64,000 nt of DNA. Origin: Pomphorhynchus laevis. Its lineage: Eukaryota; Acanthocephala; Palaeacanthocephala; Echinorhynchida; Pomphorhynchidae. Under the pieces are notes generated by a model. The model saw only the letters and a program-made list of their open reading frames with translations, was not told the origin of the DNA and did not search any database. The position numbers and the translations under genes are program-made. Of the stretch, positions 55,815 through 64,000 are shown piece after piece. Location of the stretch: contig WNNJ02000176.1 in the NCBI GenBank assembly GCA_012934845.2, forward strand, positions 1 to 64,000, read 5' to 3'. Position 1 is the stretch's first letter. Each line of letters begins with the position of its first letter.

Positions 55815-57006
55815 CTAAGACGCTACACCGTGAGTATTTAGGACTAACTTCTCCCAACGTACAAATGGACGTCGTCGGATTACCTGAAAATTTCGGATAC
55901 AGAGATCATTTTCACCTTGTTGACGCCTGTCGTTTAGTTCTTTTTTAGCGAGAGATAGTTGTTCGCGCTCCTCAACCGATAGATCCTTATATATTCGCAC
56001 AGAATTACCCATTAGTCTATAAGCTCTACTAAGGATGATATTAGCTTGATCATTTGAAGCACAGACCAATCGAAGCAGTCTATTTCTACCATTATCATAC
56101 TTTTTACCTATTCTATGGAGAGCCAATACCTCCAAGGATTCTGCTAAATGTTTCTGTCCATCTAGAAAAATACTAGACAAGATATATCTCACTGAAAGAA
56201 CGTCGTCATTCACACGGTTTTGAGAAATGACGGATTTGGACTCGTTGATATTTGCGAAAATTAAACATCTTAATCTGTTTATGTTAGATCTCGTCCCCCT
56301 TATGTTATTCGAACTTACGGGCCGGTCAGGTGTCTGCACCGGATAACTTGCCGCAGGAGAGACTATACTCAACGGGGAGACAGTAGTCGTAGACTTGTTT
56401 AGGTAGGTTGCTGCATCAGCGCGTGTAGATCGTGTTGTTGGATTTGGATAGATCGTGCTAGTAGCACAAGGTCCAATTGCAATAGTGCTAGATTCTAATT
56501 CAAGCTCAGGATTACCATTTTGTCTAACAAAGCGGTTGGGACTATGTGGCGAGAAAATTCTTGCGTGAGTATGGGATGTCTTATTCAAGTTCGACCGATC
56601 GGATACCGGGTAACTAGAAATGTTGCACTCGCATGAAGTACACGGATTCGTTGAAATATGAGCATTATATCTTCTTGCTACAGGTAATACAAGTCTATCA
56701 TGGTCACGTTTATCAGATCTAGGATCGGTGTCCGGGGAAATTGTCATGGTTGCAACATCATTACCAGGTACAACATAATCCGATAATCCTAGATATACCA
56801 CTGGGTGAGATGCTTTAAGGTGGGTCAAGACAGCAGAAACCGCAGATGAATTTGCCACTCCGATACTTGGACATGCTAAACGATTTAACCTTCAGTACTG
56901 TCCAAACATCACAATCATCAGTGTCACATCCAACTTCCAGTTGAGTGAAGGAAGAATCAGAATCATACTCCATCTTCATTGAGCTAGACTTTTTAGGACG
57001 TCCCAT
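55815..57006 (-). pseudogene. LINE-C ORF1, one frameshift
   Basis: The first 63 codons (MGRPKKSSS...) hold CDTDDCDVWT and FICGFC, the same Cys pattern as LINE-B ORF1. The reading then shifts to the frame open from 56858 to 55815 (347 codons). That part is Ser/Asn/Thr-rich and its conserved C-terminal half ends RNFQVIRRRPFVRW. The AEYLEVLALHRIGKK-like region (ESLEVLALHRIGKKYDNG) resembles a conserved segment of CR1 ORF1 proteins. The frameshift near 56850 separates the zinc motif from the rest. Confidence 0.7.
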
Positions 57007-57060
57007 TGACTATTTAATACTGAATTTCAATACGTAGCTTGTAAGTAGTTATAACAAAAG

Positions 57061-57454
57061 AATTCTTTATCCCACAATAATTGTATGTTTATTAGAAACC
57101 AAAATTTTATTTGTGAGGTTTTTGTACATATTTCTGGTCGCGGCCGCAGAATTCGCAAAAATAGTCCTTAAATATAATAAAATTAGTATCTTCTCGATTC
57201 CTAAACAAAGATAACATCTTGATTACACTTTTTTGATTTTAATGCTTAAAAACCTTATAAATTAGATTGCCTAACTGAAGCAATATGTTTTGGTACTCTT
57301 AATTGAAATAAAGCTTTTAGAGTATTAAAGTTTTAAAGCTATTGTATTTTACGGCATGTAAAAACGAAAATATTAAAAATTAGGATATATTCTAATTTAT
57401 AACACAGAAAATTTTTCTTTGAAATGTTTTTATGACACTGCACTTTGCTTAAAT
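57061..57454. other. Spacer with a NotI/EcoRI-like site pair
   Basis: AT-rich, no gene. GCGGCCGC (57140-57147) and GAATTC (57149-57154) lie one base apart, an odd GC island in this AT-rich setting. It may be natural or a trace of a cloning linker. Confidence 0.4.
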
Positions 57455-58350
57455 CCTATAAGTCAACAGCAGTACGTACATTTCAGTAACGGTGAATCAC
57501 ATCAGCTACTGATGCAATATCTACATTTCACGTTTCAATCCTTTCAATGTTGGCTGATGATCACTCGACTCGTTTGCTTTTTTTACATTATTTTAATAAA
57601 ATACTTTCGTCTTACATTTTGCAAATTTAATTGAACTCATTTCTGATTTCAAATTAAATCAGCGTTGGTAGGAGCAGATGCAACCTTCAATTTGAAAACC
57701 TACCTATTTTTCAAATAATTACTATTATCAAACTAATCATCTATAGTTTGTTCCTAATTTTAAGTTGATATGCCTGTGTAGTCATTGCTACTATTGAAAT
57801 TTTGATGACTATTATATTCTGCAAGCTACTTCAATCATATCTATAAGCCAACAGCAGTAAGCTACATTTCAGTATTGATGAACCTCATCAGCTACTGATC
57901 CACTACCTACGTTTCACGTTTCGACTCTTTTTATGTTTGCCGACGATCACTGGACTCGCCTGCTTTTTTACATTTAGTTTTTTTAATGAAAGACTTTCAT
58001 CTTAAATTTTGTAAATTTTATTGAAATCATTTCTGATTTCAAATTAAATCAGCGTTGGTAGGAGCAGATACAACCTTCATTTTGAATACGTACCTATTTA
58101 TCCAAATGAATACTATTTTATCAAACTAATCATCTATAGTTTGTTTCCTAATTTTAAGTTGACCTATGCAGTCATTGTTACTATTGAAATTTTGATAACT
58201 ATTTTTATTCTGCAAGCTACTTTAATCGTATCTATAAGCCAACAGCAGTACTCTACATTTCAGTATTGGTTGACCTCATTAGCTAATACCTCCAATACCT
58301 ACGTTTCACATTTCGGTCCTTTTAATGTAAGCTGACGATCATCCGACTCG
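57455..58350. repeat. Satellite-like tandem repeat, ~385-391 bp unit, about 2.3 copies
   Basis: AGYCAACAGCAGTA starts at 57461, 57846 and 58237. Each unit continues with CTACATTTCAGTA-like sequence, TTTCAAATTAAATCAGCG, TTGGTAGGAGCAGA and a TCATCTATAGTTTG block. The third copy is partial. Units differ by scattered substitutions and small indels. No coding potential is seen. Confidence 0.85.
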
Positions 58351-59553
58351 TTTGCTTTATTGGCAATTAAATTGAAACAAAAAGAATTTCTTGATATTTG
58401 TTATAGAAAAAGAAAATGTATTTATAAAATAAAGATGAGATATGTACACAACAAAGTATTTGGACTAAGGTAATAAATTAATTGCCACACAGTGCCGAGA
58501 TAGATGAGGAGAATGAATATGATTGTTTTCTGATTATTACAACACAACCAGCATATATCGTAGTTTTTTTATTGTTCTTGAATTGAATTTCCAAATAAGC
58601 TGCTAGAGAACAGTTCTGAGAGATGAATTACTTCTCGTGTTTATTGTCATCCGCAATTGGAAAATCAGCCGTCTTTTGAATATCTTACATATTTTATCCG
58701 CTTGCTCAGTTAGTATTGATCAGAAGATAGGAGAGGATTGTACATATGTAATTGAGTAGTTTCTTTATCCTGTTATTAGATAGTAACAGAAGATAGTACA
58801 GGGGCATCGTATTCATCATACACAAAACCAGTGTTACTGAATATGTTATTGACACTCACTGTCTAATACGAACGACGATAACAATTGTCTTATTATTGCT
58901 GTTTTCCGTAAGTAGCTCACCGTTTGTCATTCTCAAAAGCCATTTGGATTTGTATTTCGGTAATCGGCGGCTACTACACTGGAATCCTATGCGCGGTAGC
59001 TGTATAATACAGTCACGGCTGTCATTTTAGTTATATTATATACACGGATTCAAATATCCATTTGCTTTTTATTCGTAGGTCTGTAGATAAGACATTTAAG
59101 GCTATATCATTATTTAAACTGTTATATATGTCTTCTGTTAGTAAATGATCATTTGTTGCGGTAACGAAGTCACATTACTATTATTTCGTCAAGGATAAAA
59201 ATACAGTTTTTAAAACCGGACAATGCTACAAAATAAACAAGAACGAAGAGCGCAAAGATAGGATTCGACGGTGAGGAAATAAGTGAACATTGAGGCAACA
59301 TCACTGATGATACTCGTGTTATCGTTATTGTCACAGTTAAGTATTTTGCAGTTATTGATACAATCAATAATCGTATTGATATGAATATTCATCAAGGTTC
59401 GATATGTATTAATTGCACTCCAAATTATAAACAACCCTTTATGAGAAATAATGTATGAGTAGAAGGACGGTTGTGAATAATTTTTATCCACGTCATCACC
59501 AGTTATATTAGTGTATATAAACTAAAACTTTACAGCGGATCAAATCATACTAT
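58351..59553. other. Non-coding flank; possible 3' UTR of the minus-strand exon
   Basis: No gene supported. A minus-strand open frame at 59210-59491 (93 codons) has no recognised motif and no splice context. The minus-strand exon above it would be followed by this region as 3' UTR. An AATAAA (complement of TTTATT) lies near 59068. Confidence 0.4.
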
Positions 59554-60122
59554 CTAAATGGCCGCTGATCTTCTTGCAACGGCGTTATAAATGGTAGGAA
59601 TGCTGCGAACAGACACATGATTTGATAATGCTATTGCTGTCCTTTTTTCAAAATTTAGCGAAAGGTCCTTCTTTACAATATTGACTTGGCAAATATTGTT
59701 TACTTGACATGATATTTGTAGCTGTTTTTGCTGTTCATGATAAGGTTGCTGCTGTTTATGCTCGTTGTCAATCGAGATACTGCTATTCAAAAGCGCAACT
59801 GTTTCCTTTACCGAAGCCATCTGTTTAGTATTTAGATTAAACTTCTTTATTTCGTTCAATGTAAGTAGCGACGCAGCTTTAACGCCACTGTTACGGCTTT
59901 GGATGCATCTTTCACCATTACAAAAGCTAACAGGAAATGTCGATTGGTCATATTCGACAATGTTCTCATCACATTTTCCGCAATCACCGTTACTCATACA
60001 AGGTTTACACATTGTCGATTCGCGCTGTTGATCAACTGTTGAAGTTTGCTGCTTTAAAACAGTTTTGCTTTCGTCTTCACTCTGTTCAACAGTGGATTGG
60101 TGCTGAGTAAATGCTATCGACT
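59554..60122 (-). CDS. Probable terminal exon of an unrecognised host gene
   Basis: Read on the minus strand, the exon starts after GTTGTACTTTTAG (AG at 60124-60123), with a perfect TACTAAC branch-point sequence at 60162-60156, 34 nt upstream. It enters in phase 1 and runs ~188 codons to TAG at 59556-59554. The product has a Cys-rich patch (CKPCMSNGDCGKCDEN, then CNGERC), a Gln-rich stretch (HKQQQPYHEQQKQLQ) and no recognised domain. No upstream exon is visible before the LINE-A copy at 61.4 kb. The alternative is a chance open frame, but 188 codons in this AT-rich DNA plus the splice signals argue for a real exon. Confidence 0.55.
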
Positions 60123-61343
60123 CTAAAAGTACAACGATGCAATGAAACATTTGATGTTAGTATAAAAAATGTTAAATATAACAAGTATGAAGGAAGTTAA
60201 AATAAATTTTAAAATGTCACTACGGTGAAATAGTGTCTTTGTTCCTATAAATTTGTAATATAAACTATAGCAAGGCACTTATCTCATTATGGAAATATTT
60301 TGTTTAAATGGTTAAAAATAATATTGCAATTCATGCTGCTTAATGGCACTTACAAGGAAGACAATGTTTTATCAAGTTTTTTGTCTATGATATTTTGACA
60401 ATACTCGCCACATATTCTGAATTTTAACATTTTAATTCCGAATACATGAGTGTCTGAAAAAAAACTATAAAACGTGCCTTCTTTACGATGCATTCCACTA
60501 TACAATACGAATTGTTAACAATAAATGAATGTGCGAACGAGTAATATGTTAATTTAGATCAGCAAAGTTTGTTTACAAAAATCATTCTCTTACCATTAAT
60601 ACAAAGAAAACATAAACGAAGCCAAATAAGAATCAAATTTCATAAACAACAAATGCGAATACAAAATCAATGTAGCCAGCAAAACAGACTGGCAAATTAG
60701 TAGTATAATTACCGAATACGAGTACTTTGTTATTTTAAAATTTACATATTTGTTTGCGTTTGTTTAAAAACAATTTTTATGAATGATATTTATAATTCAA
60801 TAAAGACAAAAGAACAATAAATATTCAATAAAAGAAAAGATCATGAACTCTCTCCTTCCGATATTATTAATATTATCTTACCGATAAGATAAATATTATT
60901 GATAAATCCATATTGTACATTAGTATGTTAAATTTACACATACTTTTAATTTATCCTGTATTTTCTTTGTTTTGCTATACTATAAACATCAACGCGATTA
61001 AAATCAATTAACACTCAATCAAAATCAATTACAAGGCATCATTTTATTGTAATTAATTTCCAAATATATAGAATAATAATGTTTGGAATCATCGAAAATT
61101 TGTAGGACCTTAATGAATAAATTCGCTGCCTCTTTATATTAATATGAAATGTATTCATAAATCAATCCACGCAATATACTTCAAAGCATTGGTTCGATGC
61201 CATTATGAGTAAATCCATTTCCATCCATAGGAAAAAAGATTATTTACCACACAGCGGATTCCTAACAATTAGACATAATATTAGGATAATGATATTAATA
61301 TGCAAAAGTTAATCAGATCAATGGCTGAGTTAGTTATTATATA
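60123..61343. other. AT-rich stretch, presumed intron of the minus-strand gene
   Basis: Very AT-rich with no coding potential. A small inverted segment, ATTATCTTACCGATAAGATAA-like, is near 60870-60895. Otherwise featureless. Confidence 0.4.
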
Positions 61344-61383
61344 TCGCCAAAGCTTTCGCTGCGCTACGGCTTCGTCAGCGGCT
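61344..61383 (-). ncRNA. Hammerhead ribozyme motif, well preserved
   Basis: On the minus strand CTGACGA reads 61378-61372, followed by an extra A (61371), a GC-rich stem II region ending GC, and GAAA at 61357-61354. Stem III is the palindrome AGCT (61354-61351), with predicted cleavage after 61350. Stem I pairs GCCG (61382-61379) with TGGC (61349-61346), closing with one G-T wobble. All core bases are standard apart from the extra A. It lies about 20 bp from the 3' end of a LINE-A copy, which probably inserted beside or into a PLE terminal repeat. Confidence 0.7.
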
Positions 61384-61535
61384 CATTGTATGTTATATTA
61401 TATAATAATAAGGATTTTCTTAAAAAGATAGTATAACAGTTAAATAGGCAGCTAAAAAATAAACAGCAAAACACAAAACATGTAAGAAATCTTCTATTAT
61501 ACAATCTGTTTGGTCTTCCATCCTTTACGGCCTCA

Positions 61536-61607
61536 GATCCAGTTGGATCTGAGGATCCAGTTGGATCTGAGGATCCAGTTGGATCTGAGGATCCAGTTGG
61601 ATCTGAG
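61536..61607. repeat. 18-bp tandem repeat, 4 copies, in LINE-A 3' end
   Basis: GATCCAGTTGGATCTGAG repeats at 61536, 61554, 61572 and 61590 without change. Other LINE-A copies have one unit. Eighteen bp keeps the frame: in ORF2 it adds a hexapeptide repeat (QIQLDP) just before the C-terminus. Confidence 0.95.
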
Positions 61608-62179
61608 CCCCACAGCCAATCCAACACGCCGCCATTCGACTGAACCACCCGGGGTCTTTCACACCCAATCGAGGCGGACTATGCTGGGTAAACGAGAGAC
61701 GAAGAGCTTGAGGAACCTTAGCCTTTGCTCTGGGGGACGTCCTCTAGAAAAGAAGACTAATCCCGAGATAGCCCAAGTGCTCCAGAGGCGCACCTGAGTT
61801 TTCCCTTTCAATGACAGATGCTGGGCCCGTTTCAGGGCCCACCTAGCTATCTTCAGGGTACGTTTAACTCTATCCAGATAAGCTTTCGCCGACTAGTTTA
61901 CCGTAACGGTGAACCCCAGGTATTTTATTCGACTCGTGAAGACGAGGAGTGGTTGATTAATCAAAATAAGGGAGAGTGCAAAGAGTGCTAATCTCTTAAG
62001 TTTTTTCTATGTTGCAGGGGCGCCATGAAAGACAACCACCTGCGATTTCGCGGAGTTTAAAATAAGATTAGATTTGGGTAACTGGTCTTTTAATCTTAAG
62101 AAGAAATGGCTGATGTCCTAGACTACGTCTTTGCACCTGCGTCCAGAAAACAGGGCTGTGGTATCATCAGCGTATACCA

Positions 62180-63454
62180 CTAGACGTTGTACGCGTTTAA
62201 ATATTTTAAAGAGTTAAATAGAGGCAGCAATATATAAAATTGGAGAAAGAGGTAATCCTTTAGGCACACCCGTAATGGGGTAGAACTGACGCGCATCAGG
62301 GTCATCTTCATAATAGAATCGCTTGGTGTACAGCAGTATCTCCGCCCTGTTAACAATTCTTGCGGGCAACCCGAAGGACCTGAGAGAAGAGATAATAAGG
62401 GAATGGAGATGCGGTCACATGCAGCAGAAAAATCAAGGAAAAAAGCCACAGCAAGTTGATGACTACTCTTCTGACAAAACTCATGCACTTCACCTACAGC
62501 TGAATGGACCGAGCGACCTTTGACGAACCCATGGAAACCTGGTGGAATTAAATTTCGCCTACTCAGATGATCGCGGATTCTACGCGCAAGCGCTTTTTCG
62601 TAGATTGATACGAGGGAATTTTGAATCGATATGGGCCGCAGGTTTTTAGGACATAAGACCGGATTTTTCTTAGGTAAAAATTTATGCCTACTAATGTTGA
62701 TGCCGGCCACATCAGATGGGGCGGCTAATAACATTGTGACGGCCACTTCTCTTATTTGTTCAACTATCAAAAGATGACAGACACGAGAAGAGAGTGGAGC
62801 GACGGATTTGGAGGTGCCCTGAAGAGGCCCCCAGAAGTTAAGGATATCTGTAACAGATAGATCCCTACTCCTGAAGTTTCCCCAAGGCGGGATTGGCTGA
62901 GGTGATTGAGAGGCTCCATAATTATGTAGGGATAATGACTCCTCCAAAACTTTGTCAATACCTATATTACCAATCCAACCCAATGCCCTATTCATCCAAC
63001 AGACAAACTTTTCCTTTTTGAATATCTTCCAGAAGGAAGACTGAACTGGGCTAAGGGAAGCAATGCTTGCCCTATCCTTACCCAGTTGGAACCTATATTT
63101 AGTGCTCCAATATTCTTTTGAGAGAGCTTGCCTGGCAGAAGCATAGAGATTGGGAAGACGAAGCATATATGATAAGGTCTTGAGTTTTGTCGGAGTGGGA
63201 CTGTAAATACGACCTTTGTAGGTAGTCGAAAGCATCGCGGTAGCTTGCGAAGAGAGGTAGGAATTAAATTCGGTTAGACTCTCATTACCAATTTGGGGGA
63301 AGCGTTTGGTAACTGCCTGAAAGAAAGCCACTCTGATTGGATCAAAGTGGAATCTCCTTCGAAGCAGCGTATCCTCTTCTATCCGCCAACGAATCAAGTC
63401 ATGAGAGGTGGACAGATGTTGTCGCGACTGCTCTGTACAGTGGGGTTTTAACAA
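62180..63454 (-). pseudogene. LINE-A ORF2 partial: linker and RT N-terminal part
   Basis: Open for 424 codons. It includes FHFDPIRVAFFQA, the conserved linker region, RPISIQNSLVSIYEKALARRI before the RT fingers, and FLDFSAACDRI. In that last motif the Phe of motif A is Cys. The frame shifts after motif A. Confidence 0.7.
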
Positions 63455-64000
63455 CCATCTCTCATGAAGCAGTAATAAGTCGAGGAGTTAATTCGTTGAT
63501 GTGCAATGAAAGGTGGGGGACGGTGGTTTGTGAATAAGATAACTGTTCCTGCCTCTGCGTAGTGCTGCATTAATCCAACGACCAGTTCTGTCGTGGAAGT
63601 CTCCAAGTACCATGTCATAGCCGCTATCCATAATCCTATCCAGGAGGTCACGGTTTTTGTGAATCTCACCTGGACGGATATAGACATTGGTCAGACTGAG
63701 GCGTTTACCGTTCTTACAGAGTGAAACTACTAAACAATAAAGGGCTGGACAAGAATAGTTGAGTAGAATGGAAGATCTTAATAAGCATTTGACTAGGGTT
63801 AAAAGACCTTGAGATGAAGAAGAGTGAGGTGGGGTTATGTACGGAGTATAGTGGGAACAAATGTGCTTGGGGATGAATCGAGTAATGTCCTGGGGGAGAC
63901 GGATATACCGCTTCTCCTAAAGGACTATAATATCTGTATCTCTACCAGATAGAAGCCTAAGGGCAGAAGCTCCTCCCGAATTCCACTGAAGGATATTCAG

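Larger units (their letters stand above)
52930..57060 (-). mobile_element. LINE-C, CR1-like, minus strand, a few breaks
   Basis: Same organisation as LINE-B but clearly diverged and in the opposite orientation: ORF1 at 57006-55815 with one frameshift near 56850, ORF2 at about 55745-52956 with one frameshift near 53225, then a short 3' UTR. LINE-B and LINE-C share the N-terminal zinc motif and the C-terminal RRPFVRW-type motif of ORF1, so they are sister lineages. Base composition is nearer to the host than LINE-B's. Confidence 0.8.
61404..64000 (-). mobile_element. LINE-A copy running off the window
   Basis: The 3' end is AATAATAAGGATTTTCTTAA near 61404. The copy then has a tandem-expanded C-terminus (61536-61607), RT (GTATACCACTAGACGTTG near 62170, motif B near 62270, motif A near 62430), a long open central part (62180-63454, 424 codons) and the endonuclease to the window end, where ORF2's start is near. 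A few frameshifts, but long stretches are intact, so it is of intermediate age. Confidence 0.8.

Noticed and set aside
59210-59491. 93-codon minus-strand frame below the probable exon
   Set aside because: No recognised motif and no splice signals. More likely 3' UTR or intergenic.

Overview
The window is AT-rich nuclear DNA from an invertebrate animal. Support for this comes from GT-AG introns, AATAAA poly(A) signals, long (TA)n arrays, non-LTR retrotransposons (LINEs), Penelope-like elements (PLEs) and one host gene that combines an N-terminal ZAD-like zinc domain with C2H2 fingers. ZAD proteins are best known from arthropods, so an arthropod or close relative is the favoured but unproven reading. 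There are no bacterial operons, CRISPR arrays, rRNA genes or convincing tRNA genes, and I recognised no LTR element, retrovirus or Polinton.

Layout. 1-9.9 kb: AT-rich non-coding DNA with a broken PLE (RT domain near 3.0-3.8 kb), PLE terminal repeats, several hammerhead-ribozyme motifs, a TA-flanked MITE and a perfect 112-bp-arm palindrome carrying a hammerhead on each strand (8.66-8.89 kb). 9.97-22.2 kb: the one clear host gene, on the plus strand. I assemble it from four exons (9967-10740, 10814-11904, 13995-14094, 17187-22183) whose splice phases agree, giving about 2,311 residues. Its introns hold a pair of MITEs embedded in (TA)n and further PLE pieces. 23.9-45.1 kb: a nest of LINE family A (I/Jockey-like, ORF1 with zinc knuckles, ORF2 with endonuclease and RT). 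The best copy (25092-29004) is full length, has an 11-bp target-site duplication and sits inside an older copy of the same family. 46.4-48.2 kb: a 5'-truncated fragment of another retroelement with a 15-bp duplication, a LINE-A tail, and a PLE GIY-YIG endonuclease fragment followed by a hammerhead-like motif. 48.2-52.4 kb: CR1-like LINE-B with both ORFs open. 52.9-57.0 kb: a related CR1-like LINE-C on the other strand, with a few breaks. 57.5-58.4 kb: a ~385-bp tandem repeat. 59.55-60.12 kb: a probable host exon on the minus strand with a TACTAAC branch-point sequence. 61.3 kb: a well-preserved hammerhead on the minus strand, next to the end of another LINE-A copy that runs off the window.

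How the parts relate. Most of the window is layered transposon history around one large regulatory gene. The PLE traces (RT, GIY-YIG, terminal repeats, small hammerheads with a palindromic 4-nt stem III) fit a known association: PLEs carry reduced hammerheads reported to cleave as dimers. The most unusual signals are the divergent hammerhead pairs, one of them in a perfect palindrome, and an extra A after the CUGANGA core that recurs in all three best motifs.
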